DNA from: Pedobacter steynii
GTDB taxonomy: Bacteria > Bacteroidota > Bacteroidia > Sphingobacteriales > Sphingobacteriaceae
Length of the DNA stretch: 64,000 nt
Assembly (NCBI RefSeq): GCF_001721645.1
Contig: NZ_CP017141.1
Span: 1,488,001-1,552,000, forward strand
Direction: 5' to 3'
How positions within the stretch are numbered: the stretch's first letter is position 1; every line of letters begins with the position of its first letter. The notes under the pieces are model-generated. The model saw nothing but the letters and a program-made list of their open reading frames with translations, made no database searches and was not told the origin of the DNA. Positions 1 to 8,513 of this stretch are shown one piece after another. The position numbers and the translations under genes are program-made.

Positions 1-222
1 CTGTTCTGTTTCATCAAGAATCTTTATCAGCTTCAGGTCTTTCTCGGTCAGGTGCCTGGCGAATTCATTTGCTGTATGTGAAAATATTCGCTGGTAGGTT
101 AATGAAAAATCACCCTGTGGGTTCAATTGAACGATATGGGGTTCTATCAAATAGCCGAAAAACTCATGCTTACATAAAGAGTATACAATTTTGCAGGGTT
201 TAGAACTATCGACTCGTAACAT
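1..222 (-). CDS. N-terminus of a probable SNF2/DEAD-like helicase (cut by window edge)
   Basis: An open frame of 74 codons starts at ATG 222-220 and runs off the left edge of the window. It reads MLRVDSSKPCKIVYSL and continues with CKHEFFGYLIEPHIVQLNP. From memory this matches the N-terminal segment of the long SNF2-related helicases of Bacteroidota, where a short all-beta region precedes the ATPase domain. No helicase motif lies inside the visible part, so the family call rests on this N-terminal pattern only. If correct, the product is an ATP-driven DNA or nucleoprotein translocase of over 900 residues, transcribed away from the GIN-domain gene. The alternative is an unrelated protein. Confidence 0.5.
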   Translation of the reverse strand, partial: MLRVDSSKPCKIVYSLCKHEFFGYLIEPHIVQLNPQGDFSLTYQRIFSHTANEFARHLTEKDLKLIKILDETEQ

Positions 223-400
223 TAGCTAAAGATTAAAACAAAGGGAGGGTAGCATTTAAAAATCTTTAAACATACAGCTAATTGAGCTTCTTTCAAATAA
301 AATCGCAGAATTAACCAATTTTTTTTCTGCCCGTTCGTCGAAAAAAAACACCGGTTGGTCGGGTATTCAAACATCATGGTCTAAAACGCTGAAAATCAGT

Positions 401-410
401 GAAACGTTTC
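401..410. promoter_or_regulatory. GAAACGTTTC palindrome upstream of the GIN-domain gene
   Basis: A perfect 10-bp palindrome with a central CG lies 59 bp before the start codon at 469. LacI-family operators commonly have such a core. It is the only symmetric element I see in the 246 bp between the helicase fragment and the GIN gene. No LacI-type regulator is encoded in the window, so its role is a guess. Confidence 0.22.
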
Positions 411-468
411 TGAAACAGAGGCGTCTTATCTACAAAACCTTAAGAAATCTTTTTAAAAACAAAATATT

Positions 469-1080
469 ATGAAAACCTCCTTCAAATCATTACTCGCCTT
501 AACATTAACAGCTCTTGTTTTATCTAGCTCTGCATTGAGCAGCTTCGCTATTGCAGCAGATAAAACCCCAATGGGAATTTTAGCACCTGCATCACCATTT
601 AACAAAATTGTGGTCAGTGGAAATGTGAAGCTTACGCTTGTTCAGAGATCAAAACAGGATGTCGCTGTAAACCATGAATTTGATCAGAGTAAAACCTCAT
701 TTAAACAAAAAGGATATACCCTGTATATCAATAATACAGGTTCAGAAACGGTGTATGTAACTGTTTCTCTAAGCGACCTGCAAAGAATCGACGCTTCTAA
801 AGGCGCCAGAGTAACCACCGCAGGAAACTTTAAACTGGACGTATTGCAAGTGTTTTTGGAGGATGAGGCTACGGCAAGTGTAAAAGGAAAAATCAATAGC
901 TTGTATACGGTAACTAAGGACCATTCAGATCTGAAATTAGCGGGTACAGCAAATGAACATATTATTGTTAAAAACAGAAACTCAATATTGGATACAGAGA
1001 AGTTTGCTGCGTTGAAAACAGAAATGATCTCTCCGGAAGCAGGAATTGCTGCAAACACGAAAACGGCTTTGGTGAAATAG
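469..1080 (+). CDS. Exported GIN-domain (DUF2807-like) protein
   Basis: A 203-residue protein with a signal peptide (hydrophobic stretch to about residue 28, ending SSFAIAADK). After it, 'FNKIVVSGNVKLTLVQ' and a series of short beta-strand repeats (residues about 45-170) fit the head GIN / DUF2807 family, a right-handed beta-solenoid found in many Bacteroidota exported proteins. The usual family member is 220-300 residues, so this is a short form. The role is unknown; these proteins act outside the inner membrane and have no recognised catalytic residues. It stands alone, with a terminator directly after its stop. The ATG is the only start that keeps the signal peptide intact. Confidence 0.7.
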   Translation: MKTSFKSLLALTLTALVLSSSALSSFAIAADKTPMGILAPASPFNKIVVSGNVKLTLVQRSKQDVAVNHEFDQSKTSFKQKGYTLYINNTGSETVYVTVSLSDLQRIDASKGARVTTAGNFKLDVLQVFLEDEATASVKGKINSLYTVTKDHSDLKLAGTANEHIIVKNRNSILDTEKFAALKTEMISPEAGIAANTKTALVK

Positions 1081-1102
1081 GAAAGAAGATTTGCAGTACA
1101 GT

Positions 1103-1141
1103 AAAAAGCGGCGGGTGATTTAACCCGTCGCTTTTTTTGTT
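1103..1141 (+). terminator. Intrinsic terminator after the GIN-domain gene
   Basis: Stem AGCGGCGGGT / ACCCGTCGCT (one G-T pair) with a short AT loop, preceded by an A-run and followed by seven T. The A and T flanks mean it can serve both strands, which suits the convergent TlpA-like gene ending at 1147. Confidence 0.8.
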
Positions 1142-1146
1142 TTATG

Positions 1147-2367
1147 CTATTCTAAAAGTTTGGTAATCGTCTTTTCGAATTCTTCTTTATATGCAGTATG
1201 GTATTTCCCTGTTCCGGGACCATAGAATGAAGTGTTGATTTTGCTAACCCGCCCTTTCTTATCTAAGAAAACGGTAGTAGGGAACACTTTAATCTGAGTC
1301 AGCTGAGGTAATGTCTTTTCGGTACGTTGCGGGTCACCAACTGTGACTCCGGTAATCAACATCGGGTATTCCACCTTAAACTGGTTTTGGAACTTCTTCA
1401 GGCTTTTTCTGGACCGGGCTTCATCTGTACTCAGCTCATAAGCCAGGGCGATCACTTCGATTCCCCTGTTTTTGTTTTTGCGGTAGTACTCACTCAGAAA
1501 TGCCATTTCATCCATACAGTTCGGGCACCATGATCCCATTAGTTGTAAAACAACGACTTTATCCCTGAACCTTTTGTCTTTTAAAGAGACCTTATTGCCT
1601 TCCAGGTCTTTAAAGCTGAAATCTATAAAACCATCGGCGCCTTCTTTCAAAGTAGTAACCGGAGGATCCAGGCTGGCATTTTCATCTTTTACTGCTACCC
1701 AGGGCTCCGGTATAGATGCACTGCTGTAATAATTGCCTTTAAGTTCTCCTGAAGTAATTTTTGCAGCGAAGAAAAGGGCATGGACGCCATCAAATGTGGA
1801 AAGAAACATTGAATCTGCAGCCATAATTCCGGCAAGATAACGGTAATCTCCGGCAGGGGTCAATACCGAACCCCTGATGTTTTGTCCCTCCTGGCTGAAT
1901 TCCCCGATAGCTGGTCTTTTTGTCTGATCAGCTCTGGTGAATTCTATTTTCCATTTTCCTGCAACCTGTTGCGGTTCTTCTGAAGCCTTTTGAGGAAAAC
2001 GGCTTCGCCCGCTGATGGCGTAAAATGGCATCACGAGGTCCTTAGCGGAGCCTCCTTTAACCCATACTCCATTTAGACTGTCTTTGTTGATGACTTTCAC
2101 CCGGAAGTAAGATTCAAAGACAGGCATTTTAATCAAAAGTGAATCTTTTGATGTAATGACGTCTTCTGTTCTCATTCTTTCCGTATCGTTTATAATGTAA
2201 AAAATGTGTTTTTTACCCTGTTTTTCGATTTCCAGCTCAAAGGGAATATGATGTCCGTCTTGTCGCTGTAAAGTTCCCTTCCATTTTCCTGCCTGTAAAT
2301 GAAGTTGAGCATTGCAGAAGAGAGAGAAGGTCATAAATAACCCAAAAAATCCATATTTCCTGATCAT
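1147..2367 (-). CDS. Exported TlpA-like thioredoxin-domain protein
   Basis: A 406-residue protein with an N-terminal signal peptide (MIRKYGFFGLFMTFSLFCNAQ). Residues about 22-235 form a beta-rich N-terminal region without a family I recognise. Residues about 245-406 are a thioredoxin fold of the TlpA/ResA type, with the redox pair in W280-C-P-N-C284 and the cis-proline region near 'VFPTTVFLDKKG'. Such proteins reduce or isomerise disulfides in the periplasm; the partner cannot be told here. The N-terminal part resembles the extra domain often fused to TlpA in Bacteroidota. It is monocistronic and convergent with the GIN-domain gene. Start: ATG giving a clean signal peptide. Confidence 0.8.
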   Translation of the reverse strand: MIRKYGFFGLFMTFSLFCNAQLHLQAGKWKGTLQRQDGHHIPFELEIEKQGKKHIFYIINDTERMRTEDVITSKDSLLIKMPVFESYFRVKVINKDSLNGVWVKGGSAKDLVMPFYAISGRSRFPQKASEEPQQVAGKWKIEFTRADQTKRPAIGEFSQEGQNIRGSVLTPAGDYRYLAGIMAADSMFLSTFDGVHALFFAAKITSGELKGNYYSSASIPEPWVAVKDENASLDPPVTTLKEGADGFIDFSFKDLEGNKVSLKDKRFRDKVVVLQLMGSWCPNCMDEMAFLSEYYRKNKNRGIEVIALAYELSTDEARSRKSLKKFQNQFKVEYPMLITGVTVGDPQRTEKTLPQLTQIKVFPTTVFLDKKGRVSKINTSFYGPGTGKYHTAYKEEFEKTITKLLE

Positions 2368-2712
2368 GTCTGTATTTTATTGATATCAGTAAAGTTAGCA
2401 GAATCGGCTGAGCATTAGGGCAGATTTGATTTTCTTATTGTTTAAGCGGTGTCATGATTTAGAGTAAGGCTATTAACAAGGCTCCACTTGCGGCTATATT
2501 GCTGCTTTTTTGAAGGCAGGTTGGGAGGGCCCAGGAGGGCCTGATAGTCCTGTTAACCTATATTGTTGTCAGATGAAAATTTAATGTAAATCGCAGGCAA
2601 CTGGCCACTTGTTATAGGGTATTTATTAGTTTTAACAAAACTTATTAGCTATATTGATGTTGTTATTAATAAAGCTGTTAACTTTTATTGTTAAATATTT
2701 AATCTATTCAAT
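2368..2712. other. Intergenic region between divergent TlpA-like and DUF6266 genes
   Basis: 345 bp without a convincing ORF. It must hold promoters for both divergent genes. The 130 bp before 2713 are strongly AT-rich (runs such as TTAACAAAACTTATTAG). Near 2530 there is a small GGGAGGGCC / GGAGGGCC direct repeat. I see no riboswitch or terminator. Confidence 0.5.
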
Positions 2713-3534
2713 ATGGCAAAAGCATCAAATGGCCCTTTGGGGGCCTTAAACGGAAAATTACGAAACCTGGTTTTTTACATGCTCAACGGGCAACCTGTTG
2801 TTCGTACCATTGGCGATCCGGGTAAACCCAGCAGAAATCAACTGGCCAACCGTCAGGCAATGTCGGTGACGATGGGACTGGTAAGCAGCATCACTGATTT
2901 TACCAGTGTCAGTTTTGAACTGGAAGCAAAAGGAACAGTCAGAAATGCCCACAATCTGGCCACCTCTTATATCAAAAAGCAGGCTTTAAAAGGGGAATAT
3001 CCCAATATTTCGGTTGATTATAGTAAGGTGATCCTGAGCAATGGCAGCCTGCCTGGTGCTGCTGATCTGAAAATAGAAAAGAAAGAAAAAGGCGTGTTGC
3101 TGAGCTGGGATACTACAGGTAGCGATGATGATATCGTAATGATTTTGCTTTGTCATCCTTTACAAAAAAGGGCCACTTCCTGTATCAATGCAGGTCGCAG
3201 AGATGCGGGATCCTATTTTATTGGCTTGCGGGAGGATTACCTTGAAGAACCGATCGAAGCTTATATCTGCTTCCGGGCAGCGGATGGTAAGGCCATATCC
3301 AACAGTGCTTACGTCGGCAACCTGAATGGAGAGCTCGAGAGCCCGGAGGAGCGCGCGCAAAATAAGAAGTATCAGCTGATTAAACAGCGTTTTGATGTGG
3401 TAGAAACCGATTATTTACAGCAATTGAAGGATAATTGGGGGCAACGGGTAGATAGCAAAGCTTTCCGGAACCTGGAAAAGGAGTATGAAGTACTAAAGAA
3501 CAAACTGGAGCATCTTCCGGGGAAACCCGGCTAA
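2713..3534 (+). CDS. DUF6266 family protein
   Basis: A 273-residue protein without signal peptide. It opens MAKASNGPLGALNGKLRNLV, followed by '...RTIGDPGKPSRNQLANRQ', the pattern of the DUF6266 family that occurs in many copies in Pedobacter and relatives. The usual length is 200-220; the extra C-terminal 60 residues (about 210-273) are charged and likely form a coiled coil ('KNKKYQLIKQRF', 'LEKEYEVLKNKLEH'). Function unknown. The gene stands alone behind an AT-rich promoter region. The family call comes from sequence pattern memory. Confidence 0.7.
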   Translation: MAKASNGPLGALNGKLRNLVFYMLNGQPVVRTIGDPGKPSRNQLANRQAMSVTMGLVSSITDFTSVSFELEAKGTVRNAHNLATSYIKKQALKGEYPNISVDYSKVILSNGSLPGAADLKIEKKEKGVLLSWDTTGSDDDIVMILLCHPLQKRATSCINAGRRDAGSYFIGLREDYLEEPIEAYICFRAADGKAISNSAYVGNLNGELESPEERAQNKKYQLIKQRFDVVETDYLQQLKDNWGQRVDSKAFRNLEKEYEVLKNKLEHLPGKPG

Positions 3535-3853
3535 TCAGAAGTGCTGAACTTTTCTGGTTATTTAGCCTAAATTTTAGTAGAACGATTTCGGTATTTAAAA
3601 TCCTTGATGATCCGGTTTCAATCCGGGGCGGGCTGTGCTGTGTCAAAAAAACGGGTTGTGATTGTTGAAGCCTGACAGGCTAAGTATGGATCTGGCCGTC
3701 GATAACAATAAATTGTGAATTTGTTAATAAAAATTGTACACAGATAAAGCTGTATTTTGTTTAAATTAGTATAGATGAAATTTTAAATCCCATTTGATAA
3801 AAAAGTCCTGTGAGCGGGTGATCCGTGTAGGGCAGGCACACCATAAGTTTCTT
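3535..3853. other. Intergenic region after the DUF6266 gene
   Basis: About 320 bp before the terminator of the aldehyde dehydrogenase gene. No ORF with coding character, no tRNA, no clear terminator for the DUF6266 gene. The second half is AT-rich (around 3710-3800). I see nothing else in it. Confidence 0.4.
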
Positions 3854-3894
3854 AAAAACAAAACGTCCCGATAAATCCGGGACGTTTTGTTTTT
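3854..3894 (-). terminator. Strong intrinsic terminator of the aldehyde dehydrogenase gene
   Basis: A perfect 17-bp stem (AAAAACAAAACGTCCCG with its complement) around a 7-nt loop. On the minus strand it ends in a T-rich tail just after the stop at 3911, and by symmetry it could stop plus-strand transcription as well. Confidence 0.9.
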
Positions 3895-3910
3895 AACTAT
3901 GTTTTGATGT

Positions 3911-5449
3911 TTACAAATCAAACTTAATTCCTTGTGCTAAAGGAAGGGTATTCGCATAATTGATGGTATTCGTCTGTCTGCGCATATAAGCTTTCCAGGC
4001 GTCAGAACCACTTTCTCGACCACCGCCGGTTTCTTTCTCGCCACCAAAAGCACCACCAATTTCTGCTCCGGAAGTTCCGATATTGACATTTGCGATCCCG
4101 CAATCAGATCCTGCTGCTGATAAGAATTGTTCAGCCTCTCTCAGGTTCAGCGTCATGATTGCTGATGACAGTCCCTGAGGAACGCCATTTTGCAAGGCGA
4201 TGGCTTCTTCCAGGGTTTTATATTTGATCAGGTATAAGATTGGTGCGAAAGTTTCTTCCTGTACAATCTCATAATGGTTTTCTACTTCAGCAACACATGG
4301 TTTCACATAACAGCCTGAGCTATATTGATCGCCGCTAAGTATGCCACCTTCCACGACAAAACGGGCACCTTCTTTTTTGCCTTTTTCAATCGCATCAGTA
4401 TACATATCTGCTGCGTAAACGTCAATTAGTGGTCCTACATGGTTATGCTGATCCAGCGGATCTCCGATTCTAAGCTGACCGTACGCTTTTACCAGTCTGT
4501 TTTTAAAATCTTCGTAAATGTCTTCATGGATGATCAGACGACGGGTAGAGGTACAACGTTGTCCGGCTGTTCCTACTGCTCCAAATACGGCTCCGATAAT
4601 CGACATTTCTATATCTGCATCTTTAGAAATGATAATGGCATTGTTTCCGCCTAATTCCAGAATGCTTCTTCCAAATCTGCCGGCAACTGCTGTAGATACC
4701 ATACGGCCAATTCTGGTAGATCCGGTAAAGGAAACCAAAGGAATGCGTTTATCGTTATTCATCATATCGCCAACCGCATTTCCGATCAGTAAGCTGCTGA
4801 TTCCTTCAGGCATATCATTTGCCTTTAATACTTTTGCAATGATATGTTGACAGGCAACTGCGCATAAAGGGGTTTTTGAAGAGGGTTTCCAAACACATAC
4901 GTTTCCGCATACCCAGGCCAGAGCAGTGTTCCAGCTCCATACTGCGACAGGGAAATTGAAGGCAGAAATAATACCCACAATGCCCATTGGATGCCATTGC
5001 TCATACATACGATGGTTTGGTCTTTCAGAGTGCATGGTGAGACCGTAAAGCTGACGGGAAAGACCTACTGCAAAATCACAGATGTCAATCATTTCCTGTA
5101 CTTCCCCAAAACCTTCCTGCAAGCTTTTCCCCATTTCATAAGATACTAAAGTACCCAGATCTTCTTTGCTTTCTCTTAAAGCATCTCCAAACTGACGTAC
5201 AATCTCTCCACGTTTAGGTGCCGGTAAGCCGCGCCAGAAAACAAATGCTTCTTCCGCTTTTTTCATTACGGTCTCATAGTCATCTGCAGTAGCGACCTGT
5301 ACACTTGCGATTTTTTTTCCGTCAACCGGAGAATAGCTGTCTATAGTTTTTGCATTTGATGAAGCAGCCCAGTGATTACCTGTGCTGTACGCAGGATTTA
5401 ATTCCTGAATCCCTAAGTTTTTTAAAACGGAACTGATGTTTGTTTTCAT
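3911..5449 (-). CDS. amaB: ALDH7-type dehydrogenase: L-piperidine-6-carboxylate / aminoadipate-semialdehyde dehydrogenase
   Basis: A 512-residue NAD-dependent aldehyde dehydrogenase of full family length, cytoplasmic. Catalytic residues are visible: C299 in 'AGQRCTSTRR' and the general base E265 in 'SILELGGNNA'; 'FTGSTRIGR' lies at about 241-249. The ALDH7 (antiquitin) signature regions such as 'HPMGIVGIISAFNFPVAVW' and 'SFTGST' point to the enzyme that oxidises alpha-aminoadipic semialdehyde (or its cyclic form piperidine-6-carboxylate) in lysine degradation. No other lysine-catabolic gene is adjacent, and it ends at a strong terminator, so it is monocistronic. Other ALDH substrates cannot be excluded from sequence alone. 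Confidence 0.85.
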   Translation of the reverse strand: MKTNISSVLKNLGIQELNPAYSTGNHWAASSNAKTIDSYSPVDGKKIASVQVATADDYETVMKKAEEAFVFWRGLPAPKRGEIVRQFGDALRESKEDLGTLVSYEMGKSLQEGFGEVQEMIDICDFAVGLSRQLYGLTMHSERPNHRMYEQWHPMGIVGIISAFNFPVAVWSWNTALAWVCGNVCVWKPSSKTPLCAVACQHIIAKVLKANDMPEGISSLLIGNAVGDMMNNDKRIPLVSFTGSTRIGRMVSTAVAGRFGRSILELGGNNAIIISKDADIEMSIIGAVFGAVGTAGQRCTSTRRLIIHEDIYEDFKNRLVKAYGQLRIGDPLDQHNHVGPLIDVYAADMYTDAIEKGKKEGARFVVEGGILSGDQYSSGCYVKPCVAEVENHYEIVQEETFAPILYLIKYKTLEEAIALQNGVPQGLSSAIMTLNLREAEQFLSAAGSDCGIANVNIGTSGAEIGGAFGGEKETGGGRESGSDAWKAYMRRQTNTINYANTLPLAQGIKFDL

Positions 5450-5538
5450 TAATATTTGGTTTTTTAATGATAATAAAGCTATCGAGAGCTCAATGTAATA
5501 TTACAAATCAACAAAAAAATAATGGAAGGAATGTCACC

Positions 5539-6006
5539 TTAAGCTCCGCAATTTTCTTTTCTTCGGGTATCGATAAGGTAAATCACTTTCCAGCCATCTT
5601 TCCCTTTAAAAAGCTGAAATGAATTTACTCCGCAATGGCTCAGCCGCTCATCAACATAAAATTTGTACTCCGTCCATACGCTGGCAAGGTTGCCGTCAAT
5701 CAGGATTTTAGTAAATACAATTCGCTCATCAAACTGCTCTTTATGAGGGCTTCCAATAAATTTAAGGAAATCACTAAGGCTTGAGGTCTTTACTTTTGGG
5801 GCTTCGTTTTTAGGGGTAACAATGGTCTGCATGATACATTGATCAGAGAATGCGGAGTGTGTCAGGCTGCTATCCCCCTTTTTCATGCCTTCAAAAAGAT
5901 GATTGATGCTTTGTCGGATCAGTGCTTCTTCGGGATTGTTTTCCTGTGTAAAAGCCTTTGAGAAGGTCATCAGCAGGAGTAAAATGAGGCAGCTATATTT
6001 TTTCAT
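5539..6006 (-). CDS. Exported NTF2-like (SnoaL/DUF4440-type) protein
   Basis: 155 residues with a signal peptide (MKKYSCLILLLLMTFSKAFT, then Q). The mature part has the cone-shaped NTF2-like pattern: helix 'EEALIRQSINHLFEGMKKGD', then strands with 'LASVWTEYKFYVDERLSHCGVN' and a closing 'DGWKVIYLIDTRR'. Members are small ligand-binding or enzyme folds; no substrate can be assigned. It lies downstream of no obvious operon partner (89 bp from the aldehyde dehydrogenase start, same strand), so shared transcription with that gene is possible. Confidence 0.65.
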   Translation of the reverse strand: MKKYSCLILLLLMTFSKAFTQENNPEEALIRQSINHLFEGMKKGDSSLTHSAFSDQCIMQTIVTPKNEAPKVKTSSLSDFLKFIGSPHKEQFDERIVFTKILIDGNLASVWTEYKFYVDERLSHCGVNSFQLFKGKDGWKVIYLIDTRRKENCGA

Positions 6007-6254
6007 GACTTGAATTTTACCAGTTTTAAATTAAAGTTATGTTATTTTGCAGGATAATTCAGATCATTATCTCTATTGCAAAAAAATAAGTCAGCCAATT
6101 CCTCCCCGACTCTTTTGCTAAAATTAATACTATCAGTCATTTAGGAGCTCGGGTGTGTGTATGTTGAAAATTATTTCGTTTATGCTATTCATAAATGTTG
6201 TAAACTTATAATGTGTTTTAAAAATATGGGATCTGTTCTTTAATTATTCGCGAC

Positions 6255-7658
6255 ATGGAAGAGGAGTTTTTATTTGATTTTAGTGATGATGCGCAACGTT
6301 CGGTAGAACGTTACGAAGAAATGATACGTAACGAGGATCAGTACTTTTTTGATGCCCAGGCCTTTGAAAATATTATTGATTATTACATTGAAAAGAGCGA
6401 TCCTGTAAAGGCACTTCAGGTCATTGAGTACGCTGTGAACCAACACCCTTATGCAGCTGTCTTTCTGGTAAAACAAGCACAGCTGTTTTTTGTGACAGAT
6501 CAGGTAGAAAGGGCATTCCTTGCTTTGCAGAAGGCCGAAATGCTGGAAGCTTCAGAAGCAGAGATCTATATTTTACGCGGAAACATTTACAATAGTCTCG
6601 AACGCTATTCAGAAGCCCTTGATAATTTTCAGATTGCATTGGGCTTTGCAGAAACAACGGATGAAATTCTGTTACAAATTGCCTATGTATATCAGAATAT
6701 GCTGGATTATGAACAAGCCATTGTTTACATCAAGCAGAGCCTGGAACAGAATATGGAAAACAAAGACGGCTTATATGAGCTGGCGTTTTGTTATGATATC
6801 TTAGACAAGCAGGAAGAGAGCATTCAGTTCTATCAGGAATATATAGACAACGACCCTTATTCTTATGCTGCCTGGTATAACCTGGCTAATTCTTACCATA
6901 AGCTCGATCTTTTTGAAAAAGCGATTGATGCCTATGATTATGCCATTCTGATTAAGGATAATTTTGCTTCGGCTTATTACAATAAAGGAAATGCATTGGT
7001 TCAGCTGGACCGTTATGCAGAAGCAATAGAAGTTTATAAACAGACTTTTGAATACGAACCACCTAATGCGGACACCTATTGTGCGATAGGGGAGTGTTAT
7101 GAAAAGCTGGAGCACATGGACGAAGCCCGGTCTTATTACAAAAAATCTGTAAAAATGGACCACAAGATGGCAGATGCCTGGTTTGGAATTGGGGTGACCC
7201 TTAATTTTGAGGAACGTTATTTTGAATCCCTTCATTTTTACCGTAAAGCATTAGAGCTGGATGGAGAGAATCCGGACTTCTGGTTCGCAATGGCAGATGC
7301 TTATTATAAACTCGGACAGATCGAACAATCTATAGAGGCTTATTACAAGGTGCTGGAATTTAATCCGGTAGACGTAGAAGCGTGGCTGGATTTTTCTACT
7401 GTATTGTACGAACAAGGGCGGTTACTGGAGGCTTCAGAGACCATTTTGGATGGGATTAAGAACAATCCGGATGCTGCAGAACTGTACTATCGTATGGTCG
7501 CTTATCTGTTCGCTTTGGGAGAAAAGAACGATGCGTTACTGTATCTGGAAACCGCTTTGGTAACCGATCCCGATAAGCATTACATTTTATTTGAATATTT
7601 GCCACAATTGCAGGACAACGGCTCAATAATCGAAGTAATTAACCGTTATGTTAAATAA
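6255..7658 (+). CDS. Tetratricopeptide-repeat protein
   Basis: 467 residues made almost wholly of TPR units (about residues 35-440; for example 'AYYNKGNALVQLDRYAEAIEVY' and 'AWFGIGVTLNFEERYFESLHFY', here with spacing of about 34). No signal peptide or membrane segment, so a cytoplasmic scaffold is likely. Acidic N-terminus (MEEEFLFDFSDDAQ). It precedes the phosphosulfolactate synthase and aroE genes on the same strand, but the comA gene appears to have its own promoter in the 60-bp gap. Partner proteins unknown. Confidence 0.85.
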   Translation: MEEEFLFDFSDDAQRSVERYEEMIRNEDQYFFDAQAFENIIDYYIEKSDPVKALQVIEYAVNQHPYAAVFLVKQAQLFFVTDQVERAFLALQKAEMLEASEAEIYILRGNIYNSLERYSEALDNFQIALGFAETTDEILLQIAYVYQNMLDYEQAIVYIKQSLEQNMENKDGLYELAFCYDILDKQEESIQFYQEYIDNDPYSYAAWYNLANSYHKLDLFEKAIDAYDYAILIKDNFASAYYNKGNALVQLDRYAEAIEVYKQTFEYEPPNADTYCAIGECYEKLEHMDEARSYYKKSVKMDHKMADAWFGIGVTLNFEERYFESLHFYRKALELDGENPDFWFAMADAYYKLGQIEQSIEAYYKVLEFNPVDVEAWLDFSTVLYEQGRLLEASETILDGIKNNPDAAELYYRMVAYLFALGEKNDALLYLETALVTDPDKHYILFEYLPQLQDNGSIIEVINRYVK

Positions 7659-7710
7659 TCCTACCATTTTTTATTAGAAAGAGCTGATAAAAACTGTCCG
7701 TTTTTTTTTC

Positions 7711-7718
7711 CACCTTTG
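7711..7718 (+). promoter_or_regulatory. -7 element (CACCTTTG) before the phosphosulfolactate synthase gene
   Basis: CACCTTTG differs from the Bacteroidota -7 consensus TAnnTTTG at the first base only. It ends 8 nt before ATG 7727, so the transcript would be leaderless or nearly so. It also argues against the GTG at 7718-7720, which overlaps the element. Confidence 0.4.
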
Positions 7719-7726
7719 TGAGCAAT

Positions 7727-8497
7727 ATGAACTACCCATTAAATAATATACCCGTAAGATCGGTAAAGCCAAGAAATAAAGGCATTACAATGGTCATGGA
7801 TAAAGGACTAAGCTTAAGGCAAACTGAAGATTTTATAGAAGTTGCTGGAGTACATACTGATATCGTTAAATTAGGCTGGGCAACCTCATTTGTTACCCCT
7901 AATCTAAAAGAAAAGCTGGCGATTTACCGAGATGCAGGAATTCCTACCTATTTTGGAGGGACATTATTCGAAGCGTTTGCCATCCGTAATCAGTTTGATG
8001 ATTATTGCAGGGTACTGGATCAGTTCAAGATGGAATATGCAGAGGTTTCCGATGGTTCTATTACGATTGAGCATGACCTTAAATGCGAATTTATCCAGAA
8101 ATTATCTAAACAGGTTACCGTAATTTCAGAAGTTGGTTCCAAAGATGCAGCTAAGATTTTTGCACCATATAAATGGATTAAACTGATGAATGCGGAAATC
8201 GAAGCCGGTTCATGGAAGGTGATTGCCGAAGCCCGGGAAGGTGGAAATGTAGGTATTTACAGAGGCTCAGGAGAAGTAAGAGAAGGATTAGTAGATGAGA
8301 TCCTGACACAAATTCCTGAAGAAACCATTATCTGGGAGGCTCCGCAAAAGGAACAACAGGTATGGTTTATTAAACTTCTGGGTGCAAATGTAAACCTTGG
8401 AAATATTGCTCCTTCGGAAACCATTCCTTTGGAAACCATTCGTTTGGGTTTAAGAGGTGATACGTTTGATCATTTTTTAGATTTGGATAAATTGTAA
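7727..8497 (+). CDS. ComA-like phosphosulfolactate synthase
   Basis: 256 residues from ATG 7727 (a GTG at 7718 would add three residues but overlaps a promoter element). It matches the ComA family throughout: 'RNKGITMVMDKGLSL', 'DIVKLGWATSFV', 'GIPTYFGGTLFEAF', 'AEVSDGSITI', 'VISEVGSKD' and 'IWEAPQKEQQVWFIKLLG'. ComA adds sulfite to phosphoenolpyruvate, giving (R)-phosphosulfolactate, the first step of archaeal coenzyme M synthesis. Bacteroidota do not make coenzyme M; supply of C3-sulfonates for sulfonolipids or sulfolactate is a possible role (inference). It is followed by aroE 16 bp later, another phosphoenolpyruvate-related pathway gene only in a broad sense. Confidence 0.85.
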   Translation: MNYPLNNIPVRSVKPRNKGITMVMDKGLSLRQTEDFIEVAGVHTDIVKLGWATSFVTPNLKEKLAIYRDAGIPTYFGGTLFEAFAIRNQFDDYCRVLDQFKMEYAEVSDGSITIEHDLKCEFIQKLSKQVTVISEVGSKDAAKIFAPYKWIKLMNAEIEAGSWKVIAEAREGGNVGIYRGSGEVREGLVDEILTQIPEETIIWEAPQKEQQVWFIKLLGANVNLGNIAPSETIPLETIRLGLRGDTFDHFLDLDKL

Positions 8498-8513
8498 TCG
8501 TACATTTATACAA

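Noticed and set aside
2525..2550. GGGAGGGCC repeat as a possible regulatory element
   Set aside because: Only two short copies, with no symmetry or promoter relation.
7718..7726. GTG start for the phosphosulfolactate synthase, adding three residues
   Set aside because: It overlaps a -7 promoter element, while ATG 7727 gives a complete ComA N-terminus.
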